Source: Paenibacillus tuaregi
GTDB lineage: Bacteria > Bacillota > Bacilli > Paenibacillales > Paenibacillaceae
Assembly: GCF_900086655.1 (NCBI RefSeq)
Contig: NZ_LT575476.1
Location: 4,428,934 to 4,492,933 of the forward strand
Direction of reading: 5' to 3'
Length of the DNA: 64,000 bases
A program made the translations under genes and the position numbers. Below, one piece after another: positions 17,061 through 24,963 of the stretch; positions within the stretch are counted from its first letter, which is position 1, and each line of letters starts with the position of its first letter. The notes beneath the pieces were generated by a model, which saw only the letters and a program-made list of their open reading frames with translations, was not told where the DNA came from and did no database searches.

Positions 17061-17852
17061 ATGGCAAAAAAAGTGATGAGGCTGATGACCGAACTTTCCT
17101 CCCGGAAATGGATCTCTAAAATCATGGGACACTTCTCCCATTCCGGATTGAGTCGTCACGTAATCCCCACATTTGCAAAAACTTATAATATTCCGCTGCA
17201 TGAAGCGGAGAAAGATATTAGCGAATACCGCTCCCTGAATGAATTTTTCTCCCGGCGTTTGAAGACCGGCATGCGCCCGATCCCGGAAGTTCCCGACGCC
17301 CTGATCAGTCCGGTGGACGGAATAATCACAGGCATGGGCCCCGTCAACGGGGGGCTGATCCCTCAAGTGAAAGGACAGGACTACTCGCTGGATGAACTGC
17401 TTGGTCATTCCCCGCACATGGAGACGTACAAGAACGGATACTTCTTCGTTCTGTACCTGAGCCCAACCAACTATCACCGTATCCATGCTCCGGTCACAGG
17501 CAGGAAAGTGGAGAGCGAGCACCTTCCAGGACGGGTATATCCGGTCAATGATTTTGGTCTTACTCACATGAAAAGAGTCCTCAGCCGGAACGAAAGGCTG
17601 ATCACCTATATCTCCCACGAGCTTGGCGAGGTGGCTGTGGTTAAAGTCGGCGCCATGAATGTAAGCAGCATCAAGTATACGGATGCCTCTGTGGATTCCT
17701 GGAACCGCGGTGATGATATGGCTTATTTCGAGTTCGGCTCCACCGTCGTCCTTCTGACCGAGAACGGCACTTTCGAACCGCTGCCTGATCTGGCCGTAGG
17801 GTCGCCGGTGCAGCTCGGCACCCTGCTGGGACGCTTTTACCGGAAGGATTAG
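17061..17852 (+). CDS. psd: Phosphatidylserine decarboxylase proenzyme
   Basis: This membrane-associated enzyme converts phosphatidylserine to phosphatidylethanolamine. It is 263 residues, and the conserved FEFGSTV segment contains the self-cleavage site between Gly226 and Ser227; Ser227 becomes the pyruvoyl cofactor. The motif NYHRIHAPVTGRK with its conserved His is also present. AAGGAGGAGG lies just ahead of the ATG. Unlike Bacillus subtilis, no pssA gene adjoins it; it stands alone, divergent from the riboswitch operon and followed by a strong terminator. Confidence 0.95.
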   Translation: MAKKVMRLMTELSSRKWISKIMGHFSHSGLSRHVIPTFAKTYNIPLHEAEKDISEYRSLNEFFSRRLKTGMRPIPEVPDALISPVDGIITGMGPVNGGLIPQVKGQDYSLDELLGHSPHMETYKNGYFFVLYLSPTNYHRIHAPVTGRKVESEHLPGRVYPVNDFGLTHMKRVLSRNERLITYISHELGEVAVVKVGAMNVSSIKYTDASVDSWNRGDDMAYFEFGSTVVLLTENGTFEPLPDLAVGSPVQLGTLLGRFYRKD

Positions 17853-17877
17853 GGTACACTCCCGATTCAACTACCGT

Positions 17878-17917
17878 AAAAAAGCCGATTCCTGTACGTT
17901 CAGGAATCGGCTTTTTT
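17878..17917. terminator. Strong bidirectional terminator after psd
   Basis: A perfect 17-bp stem (AAAAAAGCCGATTCCTG and its complement) closes a 6-nt loop between convergent psd and the nucleoside hydrolase gene. A-tract and T-tract flank both sides, so it can stop transcription both ways. Confidence 0.9.
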
Positions 17918-17955
17918 GCGGCTTTTTCGAACAAGCAAATCTATCAATATAAAAG

Positions 17956-18909
17956 TTACCGTACCAATAACTCCAGTAACCTTCTCTTGAATAACTGATT
18001 GTCGATTTTTTTACAAACCGTTGCATTAGGAAGGTTGGTACCGAAACCATCGGAGATGGCTGATTTCCCTCCGTCATTTATGACCACCTGGCCATAAGTG
18101 ACTTCTTCTGTAGTACACACATTGCAGTAACATAACTTGTCTTCAAGAACGATATCCTCCCATAATACGACTCCCATGGCGACGGCATCAGGCAAATCTA
18201 CAAAATACCCTCCGCTTGCTTGCAGGTTATACTCTAATAGAGAGCGATTACACCTGACAGCGAACACCGCTTCTTCCTTTTGGCTTGCCAGTAAAAGTTC
18301 CATATCGTCTCTATTCCAAGCGGCTTCACCTAAGCAAACATCAAATCCGATAATTCTAACAGGAATCCCTGAGTTCATCATAATTCTATAGGCTTCCGCA
18401 TCAACATATACATTGAATTCGGCTACAGGGGTAGTGTTCCCAGGACCAAAACCGGCAGTGCCCATCGAATAAATACGCTTAACCTTCTTCATCGTTTCTG
18501 GCGCTTTTAATATGGCAAGAGCTATATTTGTAACTGGACCTATGGTGACAATTTCTATTTCTTCTGGATTTTTTTCTACTAAGTCCAACATCAGATCTAC
18601 GGCATGCCCATATTCAGGCTTAAGGGTAGGATGAATTAAATGATCATCTCCCATACCATCTTCACCATGCACATGAACTGCTGTTACGAGATCCCTCATT
18701 AGAGGTTTAGCTGCTCCTGCATAAACAGGTGGCTTCTGGGCATTCGTTACTTCTACAGTCATTAAAGCATTTTTAGTTGCAAGTTCCAAAGGCACATTCC
18801 CACAAACCGTTGTCACAGCCAGAACATCAACTTCCGCAGACTTCAGCGCCATGATTAACGCAACTGCATCATCACTTCCCGTATCGGTATCGATAATTAA
18901 TTTTCTCAT
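17956..18909 (-). CDS. Inosine/uridine-preferring nucleoside hydrolase family protein
   Basis: This 317-residue enzyme hydrolyses the N-glycosidic bond of ribonucleosides. The N-terminal calcium-binding motif IIDTDTGSDD holds the conserved aspartates (residues 7, 9, 13, 14), followed by VLAVTTVCGN. HGEDGMGDD and the IVTIGPVTNIA segment are also characteristic. No signal peptide is seen, so it is cytoplasmic. The gene is visibly richer in A+T than its neighbours, as is the divergent Crp-type regulator, suggesting both arrived together. The 92-nt shared gap holds two promoters and a palindrome, so the regulator probably controls this gene. Confidence 0.9.
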   Translation of the reverse strand: MRKLIIDTDTGSDDAVALIMALKSAEVDVLAVTTVCGNVPLELATKNALMTVEVTNAQKPPVYAGAAKPLMRDLVTAVHVHGEDGMGDDHLIHPTLKPEYGHAVDLMLDLVEKNPEEIEIVTIGPVTNIALAILKAPETMKKVKRIYSMGTAGFGPGNTTPVAEFNVYVDAEAYRIMMNSGIPVRIIGFDVCLGEAAWNRDDMELLLASQKEEAVFAVRCNRSLLEYNLQASGGYFVDLPDAVAMGVVLWEDIVLEDKLCYCNVCTTEEVTYGQVVINDGGKSAISDGFGTNLPNATVCKKIDNQLFKRRLLELLVR

Positions 18910-18930
18910 CCTGTGGCCTCCATTGCTTAT

Positions 18931-18979
18931 TTGGCCTTATTATAAAATCCCTCCTATAATGAAAACAGGTCAAATGACC
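18931..18979. promoter_or_regulatory. Divergent promoters with 12-bp operator palindrome
   Basis: For the plus-strand regulator, TTGGCC (18931-18936) and TATAAT (18955-18960) are 18 bp apart. For the minus-strand nucleoside hydrolase, TATAAT lies at 18939-18944 with no good -35. GGTCAAATGACC at 18968-18979 is a 5-2-5 inverted repeat. Its centre is near -41.5 for the hydrolase and just past +1 for the regulator, the arrangement expected for class II activation plus self-repression by a Crp/Fnr-family protein. Start points are estimated from the -10 boxes. Confidence 0.55.
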
Positions 18980-19001
18980 AAAACAAAAAGAAGGTGAAGG
19001 A

Positions 19002-19640
19002 ATGGATTTTGAAAATATAGTGAATCATGCACCATTACATATTAAAAAGGAATTTATTTATAGAACCCATGAGAAAGGTAGTCTGATTCTCCATCCAGGT
19101 GAACATAATCATTATCTTTACATCCTAACCACAGGCACAGCCGAAGTATATAGACAGAGTTATGCAGGAACGATGCTCTCTTTATATATTTACCACTCCT
19201 ATAGCTGCTTCGGTGAAATCGAAATTTTTAATGAAAATATTAAAACCCTTGGCGTTATTGCAAAACAGACCTGCGAAACAATCGCTATCCACAAAAATAA
19301 AGTCTATGAGTGGATGAAAATTGATTTTAACTTCAATTTTTATATCGTTAAGCAACTCGCCTCGAAATTGATTTTAAGTTCGGATATTGCAGCAAAGCTA
19401 TCCCTTCTAACCGTGAGTGATCGTGTATTACTGAGTATACATAATCATTATAAAATGGGGGATCTGCATAACCTTACAAAGCAAATGTTATCCAGTGAGG
19501 TCTGTGCCCCAATTAGAAGTTTAAATCGCTCGATTGCCCAGTGTATAAGTGAAGGACTTATAGATTATAAAAATAAAAAATTCCGCATAAATTCAGTTAC
19601 AGAACTCGAAAAACATGTTGAAAGCTTTTCGTTAAGCTGA
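19002..19640 (+). CDS. Crp/Fnr-family transcriptional regulator
   Basis: This 212-residue protein has an N-terminal cyclic-nucleotide-binding-like beta-barrel (LILHPGEHNHYLYILTTGTA, SCFGEIEIF) and a C-terminal winged helix (MLSSEVCAPIRSLNRSIAQC, then EGLIDYKNKKFRI). The Fnr iron-sulphur cysteines are not evident, and the cAMP-contacting Arg-Ser pair of Crp is not clear, so the effector is unknown. The gene is very AT-rich compared with the surrounding chromosome. GAAGGTGAAGGA precedes the ATG. It is divergent from the nucleoside hydrolase gene and probably its regulator. Confidence 0.85.
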   Translation: MDFENIVNHAPLHIKKEFIYRTHEKGSLILHPGEHNHYLYILTTGTAEVYRQSYAGTMLSLYIYHSYSCFGEIEIFNENIKTLGVIAKQTCETIAIHKNKVYEWMKIDFNFNFYIVKQLASKLILSSDIAAKLSLLTVSDRVLLSIHNHYKMGDLHNLTKQMLSSEVCAPIRSLNRSIAQCISEGLIDYKNKKFRINSVTELEKHVESFSLS

Positions 19641-19672
19641 GCCTCGTTAGACTTAGAATAAAAATAATAAAA

Positions 19673-19695
19673 GGCTGCCCGATAGACGGACAGCC
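19673..19695 (-). terminator. Terminator serving the small arginine-rich ORF
   Basis: On the minus strand a 9-bp stem with one G-T pair (GGCTGTCCG / CGGGCAGCC) and a 5-nt loop is followed by TTTTATTATTTTTATT. It lies 64 nt beyond the stop of the 37-codon ORF and also faces the end of the Crp-type gene. Between them is a smaller hairpin, CAGCAC / GTGCTG. Confidence 0.75.
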
Positions 19696-19759
19696 CTCCT
19701 GACAGCACCCAGTGCTGAATATGTGAATAACATGAACTTACTTTAAGTATCAGAATTAA

Positions 19760-19873
19760 TTAGAACCAGTACTCTTGACGTTCTGCCGTTGGCCGAATCC
19801 GGCGCAAACGATTCCGAAAAATGCTGCAGCCTTTGGAAAAGCTATCCCGGCTGCGCATCCGCCGTCTGCTCAT
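19760..19873 (-). CDS. Possible 37-residue arginine-rich peptide
   Basis: The reading frame begins MSRRRMRSRDSF and ends AERQEYWF. Twelve of 37 residues are arginine, there is one cysteine and no hydrophobic segment, so the product would be a soluble, strongly basic, possibly nucleic-acid-binding peptide. The evidence for expression is a near-perfect RBS (AAGGAGGTG, 7 nt before the ATG) and a downstream intrinsic terminator, which make a complete small unit in what would otherwise be an empty 320-nt gap. I recognise no family. It could be a leader peptide or a small RNA with a chance ORF. Confidence 0.45.
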   Translation of the reverse strand: MSRRRMRSRDSFSKGCSIFRNRLRRIRPTAERQEYWF

Positions 19874-19960
19874 ATAGGCACCTCCTTCCTTACTTAAAAG
19901 TAACATAAATACCCATTACCCTGCCAGTCCACGGTTGAAACAGGCTTTCCCGAAAATTTC

Positions 19961-20746
19961 TCAACGGATCTCCGAAGGACTCTTACCCGTGTACTGCTTG
20001 AATTGACGGCTGAAAAAGAAAATATCCCTGTAGCCGAGGGCATCCGCCACCTCCGTCACATTCATCCCGGCATGCAGCAGCAGATGCTGTGCCCGGTCAA
20101 TCCGGCACTTGATAATATAAGACTGAACCGACGCGCCGGTCAGCTCTTTGAATTTAATGGAGAAGTATCTCGCAGACAGCCCCGCTCTCGCCGCCAAATC
20201 CTCGACCCGGTGAGGCAAGCCCGGATGCTGCATCACATAGTTGGCCACTTCATGTATAACCTCCGTCAGCTGATTGCTGACCTTCTTCTCCACCGGCTTC
20301 TCCTTCTCCTCCCGCAGCAAATGGATCATCAGCTGCTTCAGAATGAGACGAGCCTCCTCCTCAGCCGCGTAGGCCCGAATTAGAAACAATCTTACATACC
20401 TTGACAGCATATATTCGAAATCCAGTGTATCCTCAAGTACCCGGTAGGCCCCAGGAACTTCCGACACCGGCTCGTTAACATCAAAGTGAATATAGGTCAG
20501 CACTAAAGGCTTCTGCGGATTGTGCGTGGCGCTCGTATGGTCGCCTGGACGGAACAGGAAGCAGCTTCCCCGTCTTACTTCGATAGGACGGTCATTCAGC
20601 ACAACCGTGCCCTCTCCGCTCCATACGTAGAACAGATCATAATTCTCCAGCGGTTTCTCCCGCTTCTGCCATTTCCAGCCGGGTTCACATACGATCTTCG
20701 CAAAGGCAGGCTTCAGCACGAAAGAAGACGTTGAAGCATGAAGCAT
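19961..20746 (-). CDS. AraC-family transcriptional regulator
   Basis: This 261-residue protein has an N-terminal cupin-like sensing region (residues about 20-110, with YDLFYVWSGEGTVVL and GSCFLFRPGDHTSATH) and a C-terminal AraC double helix-turn-helix (RVEDLAARAGLSARYFSIKF and NVTEVADALGYRDIFFFSRQ). The cupin suggests a small sugar or similar ligand. No obvious target gene is adjacent: the small ORF lies downstream and a MITE-like repeat sits about 30 nt upstream of the start. AGGAGGGAATATC precedes the ATG. Confidence 0.88.
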   Translation of the reverse strand: MLHASTSSFVLKPAFAKIVCEPGWKWQKREKPLENYDLFYVWSGEGTVVLNDRPIEVRRGSCFLFRPGDHTSATHNPQKPLVLTYIHFDVNEPVSEVPGAYRVLEDTLDFEYMLSRYVRLFLIRAYAAEEEARLILKQLMIHLLREEKEKPVEKKVSNQLTEVIHEVANYVMQHPGLPHRVEDLAARAGLSARYFSIKFKELTGASVQSYIIKCRIDRAQHLLLHAGMNVTEVADALGYRDIFFFSRQFKQYTGKSPSEIR

Positions 20747-20774
20747 GATATTCCCTCCTGCTACTTAATTGAGC

Positions 20775-20891
20775 TATATAAAATGAACTTATGAAGGTTA
20801 CCCTTTAGAGCGCTGAGATGCCGAGTGTTCTTTAAGGCCGCTGTTGTCTCCGAAATGCTTGAACTAGATATCCTAAAGTTCATTTTATATA
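20775..20891. repeat. MITE-like element, copy 1 (117 bp, terminal inverted repeats)
   Basis: The ends TATATAAAATGAACTT (20775-20790) and AAGTTCATTTTATATA (20876-20891) are exact 16-bp inverted repeats. Just inside the left end are GGTTACCCTT and a GATGCCGAG word, both shared with a second copy at 60412-60494. There is no ORF inside. Terminal inverted repeats, TA at both ends and dispersed copies fit a miniature transposable element or a REP-like repeat. It lies in the gap between the AraC and MocR regulator genes. Confidence 0.75.
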
Positions 20892-20951
20892 ATAATGCTC
20901 CTGAGCATCTCTGGACGATCATTCCCGTCCTGCCCGGTTCATCTCATTATA

Positions 20952-22448
20952 CTATGTATTCCCCATGTCTTGCACAAGCCTCCATGCCCCAAGCAAACGC
21001 TGAATTCCCTCGTTAATTTCTTCCAATTGCAAATGAGAAAATGAAAAGCAGGCCGCGGGCTCTCCAGCGGTCAGCCGGTAATAGCCCGCATCGCGGAAAT
21101 CAACTCCGGCCTTCACCGCCGCAGCGCGGAGCCTGCGGAACTCCTCCGGGGTTCTTCTCCACTCCGCATAGATATGAAGCCCCGCATCTGCAGGCAGCAC
21201 ACGGAAGAGCTGCGCCATCTCACCGGTGGACAGCTGGTCCCGCAGCGCATCATGCCGGCTGTGGTAAAGCCGGCGCATCCGCCGCAGATGGCGGCCATAC
21301 TCTCCCCGCGCCATGAAGCGGGCCAGGGCCCGCTGCTCCAGCCTGCCAGGCGGCGTCGGCTCGAACAGCGCCTTGGCCCGGCGCACAGGCTGAATCAGCC
21401 CGGGCGGCAGCACGGCGTACCCGATCCGCAGCGAGGTGAACATCGTCTTCGTAAACGAGCCGATGTGAATCACCCGCTCCTCGCGGTCGAGCGCCTTGAG
21501 CGGCTCCAGCGGCCGCCCGCCCCAGCGGAATTCGCTGTCATAATCATCTTCGATGATGACAGCTTCATGCCGCCGGGCCCAAGCGAGCAGCTCCCGCCGC
21601 CGCGGCGAAGACAGCACCGCGCCGGTGGGGAACTGCCGGCCCGGCGTCACGAAGAGCAGCCGTGCCGGCCAATCCTGCGGCACAATACCGCTTCCGTCCA
21701 GCATCGCCGGAAGCGCCCTGCCGCCGCAGGCCTGCACCGCCCGGAAGATCCCGTGGTATCCGGGATCTTCTACTACGGCGGGCTCGCCCTCCCCCAGCAG
21801 CAGCTGGGTCAGCAGCGCAATGGCCTGCATCGAGCCGCTGAACAGGCAGATCTGCGCAGCGTCCGCCGCGATCCCCCGGCTTCTGCGCAGATAAGCCGCG
21901 ACCGCGCTCCGCAGCCCCTCATCCCCGAACGGGTCCTCGGGGCTGAGGTTATCGTCCGCGGTCTCCTCCTTCGCGGCATAGGCCAGCGCGCTTTTCCACT
22001 CCGCCTGCGGGAAATGCCTCATGTCCGCCCTGCCCTCACTGAACGAAATGAAGCCCGGTGAGCGGGGGGCTTCATTTCCGCCCTGCCGGGTTGACGCTGA
22101 GCTCCCGGCAGGGCGGCCCTGGATTTCGCTTACCCGCTTGCCCCAAGGAGATAGCGGCAGCTTGGCCTGGGCGGCCTGCTCCTTTTCGGGCTTGGCCACC
22201 CATGGTGCAACATAAGTTCCCCGCCCCACCTCCGGCAGAAGATAACCTTCCGCCAGAAGCATATCGTAAGCCTGGGCGACACTACCCCTGGAAATTCCAT
22301 ATAATCCGGCCAACTCCCGTGAGGAGGGAAGACGGGTTCCTCCCGGCAGCCTGCCCTCATGAATGGAGGTGCGGATGGCATGATAGAGTGCCAAATATTT
22401 ATAACGATGCTGTCTTAAGCTTGCTTCCCAAGGCAAGGTCAGATCCAT
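20952..22448 (-). CDS. MocR/PdxR-type GntR regulator with aminotransferase domain
   Basis: This 498-residue protein joins an N-terminal GntR winged helix (residues about 10-80; GTRLPSSRELAGLYGISRGS) to a fold-type I aminotransferase-like domain that binds PLP. The Schiff-base lysine is in HIGSFTKTMFTSLRIGYAVL, and IIEDDYDSEFRWGG is the typical PLP-contacting stretch. MocR proteins sense vitamin B6 or amino-acid derivatives. It is divergent from a flavin split-barrel protein of the pyridoxamine-phosphate-oxidase fold, so the pair probably belongs to B6 or related metabolism. The gene body is visibly more GC-rich than its neighbours. Confidence 0.92.
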   Translation of the reverse strand: MDLTLPWEASLRQHRYKYLALYHAIRTSIHEGRLPGGTRLPSSRELAGLYGISRGSVAQAYDMLLAEGYLLPEVGRGTYVAPWVAKPEKEQAAQAKLPLSPWGKRVSEIQGRPAGSSASTRQGGNEAPRSPGFISFSEGRADMRHFPQAEWKSALAYAAKEETADDNLSPEDPFGDEGLRSAVAAYLRRSRGIAADAAQICLFSGSMQAIALLTQLLLGEGEPAVVEDPGYHGIFRAVQACGGRALPAMLDGSGIVPQDWPARLLFVTPGRQFPTGAVLSSPRRRELLAWARRHEAVIIEDDYDSEFRWGGRPLEPLKALDREERVIHIGSFTKTMFTSLRIGYAVLPPGLIQPVRRAKALFEPTPPGRLEQRALARFMARGEYGRHLRRMRRLYHSRHDALRDQLSTGEMAQLFRVLPADAGLHIYAEWRRTPEEFRRLRAAAVKAGVDFRDAGYYRLTAGEPAACFSFSHLQLEEINEGIQRLLGAWRLVQDMGNT

Positions 22449-22508
22449 CCGGATTCATCCTTTCATATGTAAATGCTCTAAGCAGCGTAGGAATGTGCCA
22501 GTCAATAG

Positions 22509-22556
22509 AAATTGGACTAATAAAATTAATCTAAATTGGTTCTTTTTATATGTCAA
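22509..22556 (-). promoter_or_regulatory. mocR promoter with AAATTGG direct repeats
   Basis: On the minus strand TTGACA (22551-22556) and TAGATT (22528-22533) are 17 bp apart and probably drive the MocR gene. Two direct repeats of AAATTGG (plus strand, 22509-22515 and 22533-22539) are 24 bp apart start to start, about two helical turns. One overlaps the spacer/-10. MocR-type dimers commonly bind direct repeats, so these are operator candidates for both divergent genes. Confidence 0.45.
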
Positions 22557-22638
22557 TTCCCGAATTATGCTGATAATCACAATTTGCCGTCAGCTTCTAT
22601 ATGCTTTCGGTGGTATACACGAAGGGGGATTTCTAAGG

Positions 22639-23256
22639 ATGAGACGGAAAGAGTTTGCAGTACATGAACAGCAGGAAATCGAACAATTCCTGCATGAACA
22701 AAGTTATGGCTTCCTGGGCACGGTGGGAGAGGATGGCTGGAGCCGGGTTACCCCGCTTAATTTTGTATATGGACATGAAGTGTTCTATTTCCACGGAAGC
22801 CTCGCCGGCGAGAAGATGAAACACATGAAATCAGACAACCGGGTCAGCTTTACCGTAGCCGAAGAGTATTCCTTGATTCCTTCTTATTTCTTTGATCCGG
22901 ATCTGGCCTGCCCGGCCACCGCCTTCTTCAAAAGCGTAATGGTTAAAGGAAGAGCCGAGAAGGTCACAGACCTGACCGAAAAGGCGGCTGCCCTTAATCT
23001 ATTCATGCAGAAGCTGCAGCCGGAAGGTGGCTACCTTCCAATTGATGCCGCGAATCCCGAATACACGGGGAATCTTAAGGCTGTCTCCGTCGTCAAGATC
23101 ATCCCCGAACAGATCAGCGCCAAATTCAAATTCGGCCAGAATATGAAAGGAGCGCGGCGGGCGGGAGTGATTTCAGGACTGGAGGACCGCAACCAGGGCA
23201 AGGACCTGGAAACTATCCGGCTGATGTCACAGTATTGCCCTTTTCATACCGATTGA
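22639..23256 (+). CDS. Pyridoxamine 5'-phosphate oxidase-like flavin split-barrel protein
   Basis: This protein of 205 residues belongs to the FMN-binding split-barrel group that includes NimA-like and PNPOx-like proteins. The N-terminal stretch EQSYGFLGTVGEDGWSRVTP is the typical first strands, and HGSLAGEKMKHMKSDNRVSF is the flavin-contacting part. The start at 22639 is preceded by GAAGGGGG; the frame remains open to 22495 without an RBS. A divergent MocR regulator implies a link to vitamin B6 or amine metabolism, but the substrate cannot be read from sequence. True PdxH activity is doubtful because this fold family is broad. Confidence 0.82.
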   Translation: MRRKEFAVHEQQEIEQFLHEQSYGFLGTVGEDGWSRVTPLNFVYGHEVFYFHGSLAGEKMKHMKSDNRVSFTVAEEYSLIPSYFFDPDLACPATAFFKSVMVKGRAEKVTDLTEKAAALNLFMQKLQPEGGYLPIDAANPEYTGNLKAVSVVKIIPEQISAKFKFGQNMKGARRAGVISGLEDRNQGKDLETIRLMSQYCPFHTD

Positions 23257-23267
23257 GAAGGTTTTTG

Positions 23268-23299
23268 ACCGTGACGGTTCCCTGGGAGAATGTTATAAT
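23268..23299 (+). promoter_or_regulatory. Extended -10 promoter with palindrome before the aminotransferase
   Basis: TGTTATAAT at 23291-23299 is an extended -10 box about 50 nt before the aminotransferase start. Upstream, ACCGTGACGGT at 23268-23278 is a perfect 5-1-5 inverted repeat around the -35 region and could be an operator. No regulator can be named for it. Confidence 0.45.
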
Positions 23300-23358
23300 G
23301 TTAGGCAGTAAAAAACGGATACCAAGGGATCCTAAAAGACTGGAAGGATGAACGAGAG

Positions 23359-24660
23359 ATGAACCCACTTGCCGAACAGTTAAATGAGAATATCAAAGCT
23401 GGAAATGCCAATGTGTACGAGGTGCTCTCCACGCTTGGAAGAGAGATCTACTTCCCTAAAGAGGGGATTCTGAGCCAATCGGCGGAAGCAACGGCCCACG
23501 CGAAGAAGTTCAATGCCACCATTGGAATTGCTACTGAGAATGGGGGACCAATGCACCTGTCCGTATTCCAGGACTCGCTGTCCGCTTTTAACCCGAAGGA
23601 CTTGTACCCCTATGCTCCGCCTGCGGGCAAGCCTGAGCTCCGGTCAGCATGGCGCGCCAAGATGCTTCAGGAGAATCCGTCCCTTGAAGGCAAGAGTTAT
23701 GGCAATCCGGTTGTCACTAACGCCCTAACTCATGGCCTTAGCGTTGTGGCAGATCTGTTCGTTAATGAAGGAGACGCGGTCATTTACCCGGATAAGAACT
23801 GGGAAAACTACGAGCTTACCTTCGGTATCCGCCGTCACGGCAAGATCGTGAACTTCCCGCTCTTCACCGAACAGATGACCTTCAACAGCGCAGGGCTCCG
23901 GGAAGCGCTGCTTGCCCAGAAGGATAAAGGCAAAGCCGTGGTCATTCTGAATTTCCCGAACAACCCGACCGGTTACACGCCTGGGGAAGCTGAAGGCAAA
24001 GAAATTGTGGCTGCCCTATACGAAGCTGCGGAAGCTGGAATTAACGTTGTGGTTGTAACGGACGATGCCTATTTCGGTCTCTTCTTTGAGGATTCCATGC
24101 ACGAATCACTGTTCGGTCAATTGGCAGGGCTTCATCCCCGCATCCTTCCTGTTAAAGTCGACGGGGCTACCAAGGAAGAGTATGTCTGGGGCTTCCGCGT
24201 GGGCTTTATTACTTTTGCCAGCGAGAATCAGGAGGTTCTGTCCGCTCTTGAGCAAAAGACGCTTGGAATCATTCGTGCCACGATCTCAAGCGGAGCCCAT
24301 CCTTCCCAGACCTTTGTGCTGGAGGCGCTCAAATCTCCTGATTTCGGCAAGCAAAAGGAAGAGAAGTTTGTAATCATGAAGGGCCGCGCCAACAAAGTGA
24401 AATCGCTGCTGGACAGCGGCAAGTACGCGGACGCATGGGATTACTATCCTTTCAACTCCGGATATTTCATGTGTCTTAAGCTTAAAGATGTGCCGGCTGA
24501 GGCCCTGCGCCAGCATCTCATTCATCAATATGGCGTAGGAACCATCGCGCTCGGCGATCATGATCTGCGCGTGGCGTTCTCCTGCATCGCGGAAGAGAAT
24601 CTGGAAGAATTGTACGACCTTATCTATCAGGGCGTTCAGGATTTGAGGAAGCAATCTTAA
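23359..24660 (+). CDS. Class I/II PLP-dependent aminotransferase
   Basis: This 433-residue cytoplasmic enzyme has a fold-type I aminotransferase domain: LNFPNNPTGYTPGEAEG is the PLP-phosphate/ring region, VVTDDAYFGLFF holds the Asp and Tyr contacting PLP, and the Schiff-base lysine is likely in VDGATKEEYVWG, where the usual S-x-S-K is replaced by G-A-T-K. The C-terminus has the substrate-binding Arg in HDLRVAFSC. It lies after the split-barrel gene but has its own promoter. The amino-acid substrate cannot be told from the sequence. Confidence 0.9.
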   Translation: MNPLAEQLNENIKAGNANVYEVLSTLGREIYFPKEGILSQSAEATAHAKKFNATIGIATENGGPMHLSVFQDSLSAFNPKDLYPYAPPAGKPELRSAWRAKMLQENPSLEGKSYGNPVVTNALTHGLSVVADLFVNEGDAVIYPDKNWENYELTFGIRRHGKIVNFPLFTEQMTFNSAGLREALLAQKDKGKAVVILNFPNNPTGYTPGEAEGKEIVAALYEAAEAGINVVVVTDDAYFGLFFEDSMHESLFGQLAGLHPRILPVKVDGATKEEYVWGFRVGFITFASENQEVLSALEQKTLGIIRATISSGAHPSQTFVLEALKSPDFGKQKEEKFVIMKGRANKVKSLLDSGKYADAWDYYPFNSGYFMCLKLKDVPAEALRQHLIHQYGVGTIALGDHDLRVAFSCIAEENLEELYDLIYQGVQDLRKQS

Positions 24661-24748
24661 GCGGTCTAGACCTTTACCCAAGCACCGCTCCTATCCCTGT
24701 CATACAATACCATGTACCTAATCACAGACGGGAAAGGGGAATATACAC

Positions 24749-24874
24749 ATGGGTGAAGTTAGTGACAACAGAGGAGGATACGGCGGCGGTATCGGAGGTG
24801 CATTTACAAGCACAGGTGCAATCCTTGTATTGTTCATTCTGCTTGTAATCGTCAGCCGTACCATCCTTTACTAA
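24749..24874 (+). CDS. YjcZ-family sporulation-associated small protein
   Basis: This 41-residue peptide has a glycine-rich N-terminal part (RGGYGGGIGGAF) and a single hydrophobic segment ending in LFILLVIVSRTILY. This is the pattern of YjcZ-type peptides found in many copies in spore-forming Bacillota, thought to associate with membranes or the spore. GGAAAGGGGA precedes the ATG. A strong terminator follows directly. The exact role is not established. Confidence 0.75.
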   Translation: MGEVSDNRGGYGGGIGGAFTSTGAILVLFILLVIVSRTILY

Positions 24875-24893
24875 TCTTTTGATTTAAGAAAAA

Positions 24894-24925
24894 GGCCACC
24901 TGAGCAGTCAGCTGCTCAGGTGGCC
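24894..24925. terminator. Bidirectional terminator between yjcZ-like gene and ecsB
   Basis: A perfect 14-bp stem (GGCCACCTGAGCAG / CTGCTCAGGTGGCC) with a 4-nt loop is flanked by A and T tracts. It separates the convergent YjcZ-like gene and ecsB. Confidence 0.9.
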
Positions 24926-24963
24926 TTTTAAATTGTGTTCCGTGTTTGGGGGCTTGCCCGCAA

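Noticed and set aside
19757..19870. Alternative frame over the small ORF reading a hydrophobic, Gly/Ala/Phe-rich peptide resembling a bacteriocin
   Set aside because: A stop lies directly before it and there is no ATG, GTG or TTG in frame near an RBS.
21174..22061. 295-codon plus-strand frame opposite the MocR gene
   Set aside because: High GC of the MocR gene removes stop codons on the other strand; the product is Arg/Pro/His-rich with no motif.
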